Shown here: positions 52,199-60,486 of the stretch, in pieces
How positions within the stretch are numbered: the first letter of the stretch is position 1
Layout: each line of letters begins with the position of its first letter
Assembly (NCBI RefSeq): GCF_003010935.1
Contig: NZ_PGGN01000004.1
Location: forward strand, 434,001-498,000
Source: Phyllobacterium endophyticum
GTDB taxonomy: Bacteria; Pseudomonadota; Alphaproteobacteria; Rhizobiales; Rhizobiaceae
Direction: 5' to 3'
Length of the DNA: 64,000 bases
Translations under genes and position numbers: made by a program
Notes under the pieces: generated by a model
What the model saw: the letters and a program-made list of their open reading frames with translations, nothing else
What the model was told of the DNA's origin: nothing
The model's database searches: none

Positions 52199-52225
52199 CG
52201 GGCGACTTTGTGGAAAGGTCGCCCG
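52199..52225 (+). terminator. Hairpin after the MFS transporter gene
   Basis: CGGGCGAC (52199-52206) pairs with GTCGCCCG (52218-52225), and TTT/AAA extend the stem inside. It is 20 bases past the stop. There is no T-tail, so it is a weaker terminator candidate. Confidence 0.4.
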
Positions 52226-52310
52226 ACGCTCTCGAAAAATGCCTGCGTCCGCGTACTTGGAACGACTATTCTTCGTGGAACATCTTCAGCGCGACTTTAT
52301 TTTACCAGAC

Positions 52311-53288
52311 ATGAAAGTATTCGCCGTAATGTCAGCATTCTTCCTGATCGGTTCAGTCATCGTCGCTGAAGCCGTTGAGATCAAGCCCGACGCGATAAAT
52401 TCTGCGTCCCTAGCGACCATATCGGAGGAACACGCGGCCGAACCCTCAGCGGGTCCGGATCCTGCGATTGTCCGTCTTCAGGTTCTTCTAGACCGCGCCG
52501 GTATATCGCCGGGCGTGATCGATGGTGTTCATGGGAGGAACGTTACAAAGGCGGTGGCCAGCTTCGAAAAGATGAAGGGGTTGCCTGCCGACGGCGCAAT
52601 GGACCCCGATGTAGTCAGTAGGCTGGAGACGGGCGGCCCGATCATCGAAACCTATACGGTCACGGCCGACGACGCGAAAGGTCTAGTGGACCGCATCCCG
52701 GAAGACTACGGCGAAAAGGCAAGAATGCCCAGCTTGGGATACACCAGCGTTGCTGAAACAATTTCGGAGCGTTTTCACATGCATTCCAACTTGCTGAACG
52801 CACTGAATCCAGGTTCGGATTACGCCCCTGGGGCAACACTCCAGGTGACCATGCCGGGCGCGCCGCTCCAGGGAAAGGTGGCCCGCATCGAAGCCGACAA
52901 GTCGGCTGGGCTCGTTACCGCCTACGATGATCGGGGTGTTATCCTGGCGGCCTATCCCGCTACCGTGGGCAGCGAAGACAATCCTTCGCCTAGGGGTACG
53001 CACAAGGTGAAGGGCGTCGCACGTATGCCCGTTTTTAGGTACAACCCGATGGTCAACTTCAAGCAAGGGAAGAACAACAAGATCCTTACGATCCCCAAGG
53101 GCCCCAACGGACCGGTCGGAAGTGTCTGGATCGATTTAACCAAGCCAACATACGGCATTCACGGAACGCCTGATCCTGAGCTCATCGACAAGGTAGAATC
53201 ACATGGCTGCGTTCGCCTGACGAACTGGGACGCCGAGGAGTTGGCTGGAATGGTGAAGCCCGGGGTTATTGTGAGATTCACCAACTAG
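52311..53288 (+). CDS. L,D-transpeptidase with peptidoglycan-binding domain
   Basis: From ATG 52311 the 325-residue product has a signal sequence (about 1-20), a PG_binding_1 domain (about 50-108: RLQVLLDRAGISPGVIDGVH, ASFEKMKGLPADG), a LysM-like middle part (TSVAETISERFHMHSNLLNA, about 145-180) and a YkuD catalytic domain (about 195-325) with YGIHGTPDP (H284) and ESHGCVRL (H298, C300, R302). It would crosslink peptidoglycan at 3-3 bonds. It is unrelated in layout to the lipoprotein L,D-transpeptidase at 14530. A longer frame from 52239 has no better ribosome site. Confidence 0.88.
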   Translation: MKVFAVMSAFFLIGSVIVAEAVEIKPDAINSASLATISEEHAAEPSAGPDPAIVRLQVLLDRAGISPGVIDGVHGRNVTKAVASFEKMKGLPADGAMDPDVVSRLETGGPIIETYTVTADDAKGLVDRIPEDYGEKARMPSLGYTSVAETISERFHMHSNLLNALNPGSDYAPGATLQVTMPGAPLQGKVARIEADKSAGLVTAYDDRGVILAAYPATVGSEDNPSPRGTHKVKGVARMPVFRYNPMVNFKQGKNNKILTIPKGPNGPVGSVWIDLTKPTYGIHGTPDPELIDKVESHGCVRLTNWDAEELAGMVKPGVIVRFTN

Positions 53289-53451
53289 GCGTTGCTGCTT
53301 TTACAGCAATTTCTGCCGGCGGCAACGACCCCCGGAGCTTCTTCTTGCTACTGCTTGCTATCTGGACACGTTCCAAGAAGACACGGGTTGGTCATCTCTG
53401 TAGAAGGCAGAAAGAAATCCGCCAGCACGAGTGCCAGCGGATACAAGGGTC

Positions 53452-54159
53452 TCACGAAGCCTGCTGTCGCAGATGCAGAGCGTCTTTCAGGGAGACCTCG
53501 CCGCGAAACCCGCCGTTGGAGATGCTTTTTTCGCCTCGCTCAATGGCGTGTGCGAACCGCACGCCTGGATCGTCCTCAAGCCTTTCAAATAGATTCTGGA
53601 CAGCTGGATAGTCGCGGCGGTCAAGCACATCGTGGTACTTCGTCCACCGCGCGATCCCCGCGAAATAAGCATCAGCCAGGGTACGCCGCTCGCCCAACAG
53701 CCATTTCTTACCCCGAAGCATTTCCTCCAGATCAGCATGCGCCTTAGCTAGCAGGGTGGCGCCGTAGGTCCTCAACGCGTCTTTGGAGCTGCCATCGCTC
53801 TCATGTTCCAGCGCATACCAGAGTGGCGAAAAGCCGTTGAAGAGGCTGGTGTTAAGATAAGCCAACACTTGATTAAAAAGGTCAAATTGATCCGAACCCT
53901 GCGGAAATCCAAGTCCCTTCCCGATACCGAGCCAACCAAGATGATTCATGATCGCCATGCTCTCGCTGATGACTCGGCCGTTGCCGAGCATCAGTGCCGG
54001 AGTTTCGGCGACAGGGTTGATGCGACGATAAGTTTCGCTTGTCACATCGGCAGGCATTTCAACGCGCGACAGGCGGTAGGGTTCGCCTAACCATTCCAGC
54101 GCTACGATCGAGCCGAATGAGCATCCCGAAGGGACGCCGTAAAAGAGGGTGGGTATCAT
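53452..54159 (-). CDS. Glutathione S-transferase family protein
   Basis: ATG 54159 follows GGAGAACTG. The 235-residue protein has a thioredoxin-like N-terminal domain (MIPTLFYGVPSGCSFGSIVA with S/C in the usual active-site position; ETPALMLGNGRVISESMAIM binding the glutathione gamma-Glu) and an all-helical C-terminal domain (LEEMLRGKKWLLGERRTLAD). The class resembles beta/theta-like bacterial GSTs. It is divergent from a LysR regulator, which probably activates it under electrophile stress. Confidence 0.9.
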   Translation of the reverse strand: MIPTLFYGVPSGCSFGSIVALEWLGEPYRLSRVEMPADVTSETYRRINPVAETPALMLGNGRVISESMAIMNHLGWLGIGKGLGFPQGSDQFDLFNQVLAYLNTSLFNGFSPLWYALEHESDGSSKDALRTYGATLLAKAHADLEEMLRGKKWLLGERRTLADAYFAGIARWTKYHDVLDRRDYPAVQNLFERLEDDPGVRFAHAIERGEKSISNGGFRGEVSLKDALHLRQQAS

Positions 54160-54209
54160 ATCAGTTCTCCGTGCAACGTCTTGGTGAAGGGCAATTCCTT
54201 CGTTGGAGA

Positions 54210-54275
54210 AGATGCATGCATGGACTTTAGGTGAGAAGTCCGTTACATCCCACCCTAAAGTCCACATGCATGGAC
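54210..54275. promoter_or_regulatory. Large inverted repeat in the GST-LysR divergent promoter
   Basis: TGGACTTTAGGTG (54221-54233) and CACCCTAAAGTCCA (54251-54264) are inverted copies differing by one inserted base, with ATGCATG sequence flanking both outer ends. The core contains TGGAC-N-TTAG rather than the simple T-N11-A. It covers the space between the two start codons (54159 and 54270) and is the probable LysR binding region; it reaches the LysR start. Confidence 0.6.
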
Positions 54276-55178
54276 GGTGAGAACGTGCTTAACCTCAATG
54301 ACCTGAGAAATTTTGTGCGGGCCGTGGACAGCGGCGGTTTCGCAGCCGCAGCACGCCTGATCGGCTCTCCCAAATCGACGGTCAGCAAGCGGGTGGCCGA
54401 GCTTGAAGCCGATCTCGGCGCCCGCCTGATCCACCGAACGTCGCGTAGCTTTACGCTTACCGAGGTGGGGCAGGAGTTTTACGAGCACGCGAAGGCTTCG
54501 CTGATCGAGGCCGATGCGGCTGAAGAAGTGGTGCGGCGTCGGCTGGCGGAGCCTATCGGCAAGGTCAGAATCACAGCTTCGGTGCCGGTCGCTCAGTTCT
54601 TGATCGCCGAGCGGCTTCCTGCATTGATTGAAGCTTACCCCAGAATATATGTGGACCTTCATGTAACAGACCGGTTCGTCGACATCATCCACGAAGGCTT
54701 CGATATCGCGATACGCAGTCACATAACGCCCTTGCCCGACTCCACACTGATGCAAAGACGAATGTCCGTCGAACCGATCATCCTCGTGGCCTCGCCGGCA
54801 TATCTCGCGCAGCGCGGGCTACCGCAATACCCCATCGACCTAGCCAATCACGCGGGCATCGACTCCGGTTCCGCATCGGCGCTCTGGAGTCTTCGCAATG
54901 AGTCGGGACAGCAGGTCCAAATCGCACCGCGGACTTGCCTGAGCGCCAATGAGGCGGGCGTTCTGCTTCAGACAGCTAAGGCGGGGCTTGGGATCGCACG
55001 TCTGCCTGAATCCATCGCGGCCCCGAGCCTGAGACAAAATGAGTTGATTCATGTGCTCCCCGGCTGGACGGAAGGAGCAATCACCACGACGATCCTGACG
55101 CCGCACAGGCGTGGTCAATTACCCGCTGTGAAGGCCGTAGTCGGTATCCTGACAAAGGCTGTCTCCGTTATGCCATAG
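54270..55178 (+). CDS. LysR-family regulator
   Basis: This 302-residue protein (from ATG 54270; GTG 54285 nearby is possible) has the LysR helix-turn-helix (LNDLRNFVRAVDSGGFAAAA, PKSTVSKRVAELEADLGARL) and a periplasmic-binding-like effector domain (about 95-290: GKVRITASVPVAQFLIAE, IILVASPAYLAQRGLP, KAGLGIARLPE). It faces the GST gene across a large inverted repeat and most likely controls it and itself. The effector sequence resembles the common DhcR/aaeR-like group of LysR regulators acting on nearby oxidoreductases or transferases. Confidence 0.93.
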   Translation: MDGENVLNLNDLRNFVRAVDSGGFAAAARLIGSPKSTVSKRVAELEADLGARLIHRTSRSFTLTEVGQEFYEHAKASLIEADAAEEVVRRRLAEPIGKVRITASVPVAQFLIAERLPALIEAYPRIYVDLHVTDRFVDIIHEGFDIAIRSHITPLPDSTLMQRRMSVEPIILVASPAYLAQRGLPQYPIDLANHAGIDSGSASALWSLRNESGQQVQIAPRTCLSANEAGVLLQTAKAGLGIARLPESIAAPSLRQNELIHVLPGWTEGAITTTILTPHRRGQLPAVKAVVGILTKAVSVMP

Positions 55179-55376
55179 CCGTCTGCGCGCCAGGTTACGC
55201 TAACCTATTGGTCAACGATTGCTTCTCTTGGTCTTGGCAAAAAATCGCCTCGTAAATCCCGCGCCTGCTGCGCAGTGATTTTCGTGTTCTGCTCATGCCA
55301 CCGGCTTGCCGAGGCCTGGAGGAATGCCGGCCCCCTAATGTCCGGCCGACAGACACTCCTGTTCGGCTTTAAAAAC

Positions 55377-55964
55377 CTAGTTATGGCGAATTTCGGTACC
55401 GAGAACTTTCAGGCACTCCCGGATGAACGCGGCCAGCGCCGTCCAGCCCTTTGCCGAGACCATGGTGCCGTCCACATAGGCTTCCGTTGGAGAGAGGTCG
55501 ATGTAGGTACCACCCGCCAGCATCACTTCGGGCTCGCAAGCGCCAAGTGCCGCTACTTTTTTCCCACGAACGACGCCGTCGACGGCGATCAGTATCTGGA
55601 CTCCGTGACAGATCGTGAAGATGGGCTTTTTTGCCTCGTGGAAATGCCGCACCAACGCCTGAACGCGTTTGTCGGTGCGGATATACTCCGGCCCGCGACC
55701 ACCTGCGCAATAAACGGCGTCATATTGCTCAGGCTTCGCCTCGGAGAATGTCTTGTTGATGACGAAGTCGTGTCCCAGCTTTTCAGTGTAGGTTTGATGG
55801 CCCTCGAAATCGTGAAGGGATGTCTTGATGATGTCGCCTGCGTTCTTGTCAGGGCAAACGACGTGAACGGTGTGGCCGACGGCTTCCATGGCTTGCTGGA
55901 AGACAAAGATTTCATATTCTTCGGTAAATTCTCCGGTCAGCATCAGTATTTTTTTGGCTGGCAT
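55377..55964 (-). CDS. DJ-1/PfpI family protein
   Basis: This 195-residue protein has the class I glutamine amidotransferase-like fold. The nucleophile elbow FTICHGVQILI contains the conserved Cys-His, and AVYCAGGRGPEYIRTDK carries the conserved acidic/glycine region. Family members act as glyoxalase III/deglycases, proteases or chaperones. It follows the sugar-binding protein gene of an ABC operon on the same strand after 98 bases and may belong to that operon, perhaps to detoxify a reactive carbonyl product. Confidence 0.88.
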   Translation of the reverse strand: MPAKKILMLTGEFTEEYEIFVFQQAMEAVGHTVHVVCPDKNAGDIIKTSLHDFEGHQTYTEKLGHDFVINKTFSEAKPEQYDAVYCAGGRGPEYIRTDKRVQALVRHFHEAKKPIFTICHGVQILIAVDGVVRGKKVAALGACEPEVMLAGGTYIDLSPTEAYVDGTMVSAKGWTALAAFIRECLKVLGTEIRHN

Positions 55965-56062
55965 TTTCGTTCCTCTGCAGGTTTGTCTGGCTCCCTTTTA
56001 GGTCCAGTTCGATGAATGATAGGGCCAAGACAGCTCGTCGTGCTGCCTTGGCCGGGTAAGTT

Positions 56063-57013
56063 TTAGAAAGGAGAATCGGGAAAATAGTATTCCTTTGCAT
56101 TTGCCTGAGTAATTAGTGGAGCATCGAGTTTCACTGTTCCACGCACAGGTGCCTGACCGACGAACTGGGCCGCGGTCATATAGATTGCTGTCTTGATCAT
56201 GGATGGTGGGTAAGGTGTCTCAATCGGCGTGACCTTGTCGCCGGCAATAACCTTTTCAACGATTTCCTTCATGCCGTTGCCGCCGAGCGCGTATTTGATC
56301 TCAGTGCGGCCGGACTGCTTGATCGCCTCGAGAACGCCAAGCAACATGTCGTCATCGTTCGCCCAAACCGCATCAATATGCGGGTATTTGGCAAGATAGT
56401 CCTGCATCAATTTGAATGCTTCGTCACTGTTCCAGTTGGCATACTGGATATCGAGAATTTTAAGGTCCGATCCGGCGATGCCGTCCTGAAAACCCTTGAT
56501 ACGCTCGTCGTCGATGACCGTTGGAATGCCGCGTAGCACGACGAGGTTGCCTTTGCCTGCCAGTTTATCGACCAGGAATCTAGCCGTGGTGTGGCCAACG
56601 GCGATATTATCGCCTGCAACATAGAGATCCTGAATGCTCGCATCGCTCAGGCCACGATCGACCACAGTCACGAAGGCCCCGGTGTCCTTGATCGCCTTGA
56701 CGGGTGTCGTCAGTTCTTCCGAACTATGTGGAAGGATGACCAGTGCGTCGATCTTCCGACCGGCCGAGAGATCCTCGATGGCGCTCACTTGCGCGGCGGC
56801 TGAAGGTGATGTTTTGACGATAACATCGACGTCGGGAAACGCTGCCTTGATCTCCTTTGCCGCTGCGTTTGCATGGTAGACAACACCGGCCGTCCAGCCA
56901 TGATCGGCGGCTGGTATCGAAACCGCTATCGTTTTCTTTTCCTGCGTCAGTGCCGGAGTGGCCAAAAGAACCGAACCCAAGGCGAGCGCGGCGACCCATT
57001 TAGTTCTAAACAT
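56063..57013 (-). CDS. Sugar-type ABC substrate-binding protein
   Basis: ATG 57013 has GGGAGG 5 bases upstream. The 316-residue protein has a signal peptide (1-22, ending PALTQ) and the Peripla_BP_4 fold typical of ribose/xylose/autoinducer-2 binding proteins: IAVSIPAADHGWTAGVVYHA, DALVILPHSSEELTTPVKAI, TVVDRGLSD and AVWANDDDMLLGVLEAIK. It is the last transporter gene of the operon, after ATPase and permease, an unusual order. The ligand is probably a small sugar or polyol. Confidence 0.93.
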   Translation of the reverse strand: MFRTKWVAALALGSVLLATPALTQEKKTIAVSIPAADHGWTAGVVYHANAAAKEIKAAFPDVDVIVKTSPSAAAQVSAIEDLSAGRKIDALVILPHSSEELTTPVKAIKDTGAFVTVVDRGLSDASIQDLYVAGDNIAVGHTTARFLVDKLAGKGNLVVLRGIPTVIDDERIKGFQDGIAGSDLKILDIQYANWNSDEAFKLMQDYLAKYPHIDAVWANDDDMLLGVLEAIKQSGRTEIKYALGGNGMKEIVEKVIAGDKVTPIETPYPPSMIKTAIYMTAAQFVGQAPVRGTVKLDAPLITQANAKEYYFPDSPF

Positions 57014-57049
57014 ATTTTCCTCCCAGAAGTGGACCAAAAAGAACATACG

Positions 57050-57068
57050 CCGCGTGGTCCAGACGCGG
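57050..57068 (-). terminator. Hairpin between permease and binding-protein genes
   Basis: On the minus strand CCGCGT (57068-57063) pairs with ACGCGG (57055-57050) around a 7-base loop, and a stretch with TTCTTTTT lies about 8 bases beyond. It is in the 57-base spacer between the permease stop (57071) and the binding-protein start. It may be a processing or attenuation signal that sets the level of binding protein. Confidence 0.35.
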
Positions 57069-57070
57069 TG

Positions 57071-58063
57071 TTATCTTGATAAACGTTGGATGAGCATGGC
57101 GATGATAATGATGACGCCCTGAACGGCAGCTACGAGATATTCCGATACGAAATCTGAGAGCACCATCAGATTGGCAATCAGTTCGAGAATGACCGCCCCC
57201 GCAACAGTACCCCATATATGGCCCTTTCCACCCCGAAGTGCTGTTCCACCGATGACAACGGCGGTAATCACTTGCAATTCCCACAGCAGGCCAGTCGTCG
57301 GCGTCGCGGCACCAAGACGAGGAACGTAGCAGATCGCAGCAATGGCAACACAGGCGCCCTGGATAACGTAGGCGATCGTGCGCACTTTCGTCACCGAGAT
57401 ACCCGAATAGCGGGCCACATCTTCATTCGCTCCGACAGCGGCGCAGCGGCGACCATACTTTGTCTTGTAAAGGATGAATGATGCAGCCACCGCAACGACT
57501 ATGGAAATGACGATAGGAACAGGCACTCCGAGCAAACTACCAAAATAGACGGGGCGATAAGCATCGCGCAGGCTTCGGTCGATCGGAATTGAACCTCCGT
57601 CGGACAGGTAGGTGATCAGCGCACGAAAAATTCCCATGGTACCGAGCGTGGCGATAAATGGTTCAATTTTACCGACCGTCACGATCACACCATTGACCAA
57701 TCCACATAGAACGCCGGCAAGCATCACGATTCCGATGCCGGCAATTATTGCGCTGGTTCCAAGGTTTGCCGCCAAGGCATTCATGGAGAGGATCATTACA
57801 CCGGTCACGAATGCCGCCATGGAGCCGACGGAGAGATCCAGCCCACCGGAAGAGATAACGAACGTGGCACCAACGGCAATGATTGCGATGAAAGCGCTTC
57901 GCGTTACAACATTGGCGATGTTATTGGCCGAAAGAAACTCCGGGTTGACGAGAAAGCCGACAAGTAAAAGCGCCGCTAGGGCGATGAAGGGGCCAGCATC
58001 GACCCAGTTGATCTTGAATTGCGGTTCATGCTGGATCGAGCCGATTGCTGTCATGTCGGTCAT
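57071..58063 (-). CDS. Sugar-type ABC permease
   Basis: This 330-residue membrane protein belongs to the BPD_transp_2 family (ribose/xylose type). Signatures include FIAIIAVGATFVISSGGLDLS, KIEPFIATLGTMGIFRALIT, and the C-terminal ITAVVIGGTALRGGKGHIWG. Eight to ten helices are expected. It overlaps the ATPase gene by four bases. A single permease implies a homodimeric channel, unlike the RhaPQ heterodimer in this window. Confidence 0.93.
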   Translation of the reverse strand: MTDMTAIGSIQHEPQFKINWVDAGPFIALAALLLVGFLVNPEFLSANNIANVVTRSAFIAIIAVGATFVISSGGLDLSVGSMAAFVTGVMILSMNALAANLGTSAIIAGIGIVMLAGVLCGLVNGVIVTVGKIEPFIATLGTMGIFRALITYLSDGGSIPIDRSLRDAYRPVYFGSLLGVPVPIVISIVVAVAASFILYKTKYGRRCAAVGANEDVARYSGISVTKVRTIAYVIQGACVAIAAICYVPRLGAATPTTGLLWELQVITAVVIGGTALRGGKGHIWGTVAGAVILELIANLMVLSDFVSEYLVAAVQGVIIIIAMLIQRLSR

Positions 58064-59652
58064 GTGTGCCTCACCCCCTGGAATTCCTTGCTCATGCTGA
58101 CGTTGCTGGTGGCCAGAAGCGCGATTTTATTTTCGGTCATGTCCGCACCTGTGACTTCACCGCTGATGCGGCCTTCCCGCATCACAAGAATCCTGTCGCA
58201 AATGCCGATGAGTTCCTGCATTTCGGATGAAATGACGATGCAGGCTTTGCCTGTTTCCACCAACTTGTGAATGAAGCTGTAGATCTGCGCCTTGTTGGCG
58301 ATATCGATCCCACGTGTTGGCTCGTCGATGATAACGACGGATGGATTGGTCAGAAGAACTTTGGCCAGGAGAAGCTTCTGCTGATTGCCACCACTGAGTT
58401 GTCCAGCCTGAAGACTGTAGCTTTTGAGCCGGATGTCGTAGGTATCGACCGCATGGACCAAGGCTTCGCGATCCCTGCTTTTTCTTAGAAGGCGGTGAGG
58501 ATGAACCCGCGACAGGGCGGACAAGGTCAGGTTGGACGCAAGCTGTTCCCCGAGAAGCAACCCTTTGCCTTTGCGGTCTTCGGTGAGGTAGCCAATTCCT
58601 GCTTCAATGGCATCGAGCGGCTTTCTGATATGGATGGACTCTCCTCGCAGGCGGAGTTTCGCCGTGCCTGGGCGAAGTCCCAATATCCCTTCGAAAAGCT
58701 CGGTCCTGCCTGCACCGATCATGCCGCCAAATCCGAGTATCTCGCCCTTATGGACAGCAAAGGATATGTCGCTCACGAATCCCGGGACTGTTGCGCCACT
58801 TACTTCCAGCATTGGTTCGCTGATGCAGCGTATGCTCTTTTTTGGATAGAGAGTGGCGAGCTCGCGGCCGACCATGAGATTGGCCATGTCCATTTGGCTA
58901 AGCGTCCTGCCTGGATATGTGCCGATCATTTTGCCGTCACGCAGCACCGTGACACGGTCGGCAAGACGCTGGACTTCGTCGAGCCTGTGGCTGATGTAAA
59001 GGATGGCGATGCCTTGGTTCTTGAGCCGCACGATAATTGCCAGGAGGGTTTCGACCTCATCGCTCGTCAAAACCGCAGTGGGCTCATCGAAAATCACCAG
59101 GCGATAATTATCCAGCAGTGCACGGGCGATCTGAACCAGTTGCCGGTCCGCCAACGAAATGTCTCTTACCAGAGCCGATGGCGAGACCCTGCAGCCGATT
59201 TCAGCGAGCTTGGACGACGTAATCCTTTGCATGGTTCGGTCATCGATGATGCCATTGCGCGTCAGTTCACGGCCAAGAAACAGATTTTCGGCCACCGTCA
59301 AGGCCTCAGCAAGCAGGATCTCCTGATGGACGAGGACAATTCCGCTCGCCTGCGCCATGGCTGGCTTTGGAAAGACGACCTCAGCACTATCCATCCACAG
59401 GGAACCTGACGTCGGCTCCACATAGCCGGAAAGTAGCCGCATCAATGTGGACTTGCCAGCGCCGTTTTCCCCAATGATCGCATGTACTTCACCAGCCCGT
59501 ATATCGAGTGTGACATCTGAAAGGACGGAAACTTGCCCATATTTCTTGGCGAGACCCTTGGCTTCCAGTACTGGTCTTGGCATGGCCTCAACCACTAGAG
59601 AGTGAGGTGGGGCGACCGCCTCAGTTTTCCCATTCGCTACACCAGACATCAA
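58060..59652 (-). CDS. Sugar-type ABC ATPase (double domain)
   Basis: This 530-residue protein has two ABC domains as in RbsA/XylG: first half GENGAGKSTLMRLLSGYVEP with DEPTAVLTSDE, second half GMIGAGRTE with LSGGNQQKLLLAKVLLTNP and DEPTRGIDIANK. An N-terminal extension of about 30 residues precedes the first domain. The start overlaps the stop of the GntR gene by four bases, so regulator and transporter are translated together. Confidence 0.93.
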   Translation of the reverse strand: MMSGVANGKTEAVAPPHSLVVEAMPRPVLEAKGLAKKYGQVSVLSDVTLDIRAGEVHAIIGENGAGKSTLMRLLSGYVEPTSGSLWMDSAEVVFPKPAMAQASGIVLVHQEILLAEALTVAENLFLGRELTRNGIIDDRTMQRITSSKLAEIGCRVSPSALVRDISLADRQLVQIARALLDNYRLVIFDEPTAVLTSDEVETLLAIIVRLKNQGIAILYISHRLDEVQRLADRVTVLRDGKMIGTYPGRTLSQMDMANLMVGRELATLYPKKSIRCISEPMLEVSGATVPGFVSDISFAVHKGEILGFGGMIGAGRTELFEGILGLRPGTAKLRLRGESIHIRKPLDAIEAGIGYLTEDRKGKGLLLGEQLASNLTLSALSRVHPHRLLRKSRDREALVHAVDTYDIRLKSYSLQAGQLSGGNQQKLLLAKVLLTNPSVVIIDEPTRGIDIANKAQIYSFIHKLVETGKACIVISSEMQELIGICDRILVMREGRISGEVTGADMTENKIALLATSNVSMSKEFQGVRHT

Positions 59653-60356
59653 TCGAACGCCTCGAGCAGCCGGTCGCGTGAGTGAAGGATGTGATTCCGC
59701 ATGGCTTGCTCGGCACCGAAGGCGTCGCCGCTGGAAAGTGCCGTCACAATGGCATCGTGCTCGTCGAGCGCTTCTTCTGTCACACGGGAGTGGAACATCA
59801 GGCGAAAGATGTGAAAGTGCGTATGTTGATGCGCAAGCGTTTCGCGAATGAGCTGATTTCCGGCCAGATCCAGAATTTTGTCGTGGAATATTGCGTCTTG
59901 TCTGGCGAACGTCGAATAGCGAACCCGCTCGTCAGTGCCGTCACGGCGGAACATGACTCCGGCTGCCTCCTGGAGTTCCTTCATCCCCGTCTCACTCATG
60001 TTTGCGACGGCGCGTTTGGCTGCATCCGGTTCCAACAGCAGCCGCAGCTCGTACAGCTCGTCGAACTTGCGCCTCGAAATTTGCGGCGCAGCGCTATAGC
60101 CGACAAGATGCGCCTTGTTGACAAGGCCCTCCCCCTCCAAGCGACCGAGAGCCTCACGGATCGGTGTGTGCGAGACATTCAGTTCTCGCACTAGATTATC
60201 GACAGTAATGCGGGATCCAGGTGCGATCTTTAAGGCCATTAATTGCCCAAAAATCACATCATAGACTTCATCCGCCAGGCTTGGGGAACGCTGAATGGTG
60301 ATAGCCTCGCCCCCGCTACGCAATGGTTTGGTATTTGATGAAATCGTGCTGCGCAT
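59649..60356 (-). CDS. GntR-family regulator (FadR subfamily)
   Basis: ATG 60356 has AGAGG about 9 bases upstream. The 235-residue protein has an N-terminal winged helix (SLADEVYDVIFGQLMALKIA, HTPIREALGRLEGEGLVNKA) and a C-terminal FCD ligand domain (LYELRLLLEPDAAKRAVANM, DAIFHDKILDLAGNQLIRET, ..EEALDEHDAIVTAL) with the histidines that bind a metal and carboxylated ligand. As the first gene of the ABC operon and divergent from the dehydrogenase operon, it probably controls both through the inverted repeat between them. Confidence 0.92.
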   Translation of the reverse strand: MRSTISSNTKPLRSGGEAITIQRSPSLADEVYDVIFGQLMALKIAPGSRITVDNLVRELNVSHTPIREALGRLEGEGLVNKAHLVGYSAAPQISRRKFDELYELRLLLEPDAAKRAVANMSETGMKELQEAAGVMFRRDGTDERVRYSTFARQDAIFHDKILDLAGNQLIRETLAHQHTHFHIFRLMFHSRVTEEALDEHDAIVTALSSGDAFGAEQAMRNHILHSRDRLLEAFD

Positions 60357-60408
60357 GCTTTTGCCTCTTGACAATGGCCAAGCACTAGCACGATGCTTGA
60401 CCGAATAC

Positions 60409-60429
60409 AATCCTATATCCTATACGATT
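60409..60429. promoter_or_regulatory. 21-bp inverted repeat, candidate GntR operator
   Basis: AATCCTATA (60409-60417), TCC, TATACGATT (60421-60429): the arms match at 8 of 9 positions. The site lies centrally in the 130-base space between the divergent GntR/ABC and dehydrogenase operons. Its position and symmetry fit control of both by the GntR protein. Confidence 0.6.
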
Positions 60430-60486
60430 TTATATTCCAAGATGCAGACGCTGACGTGTCGTCGCAAGAGCGGAGGAAAACTTCTT

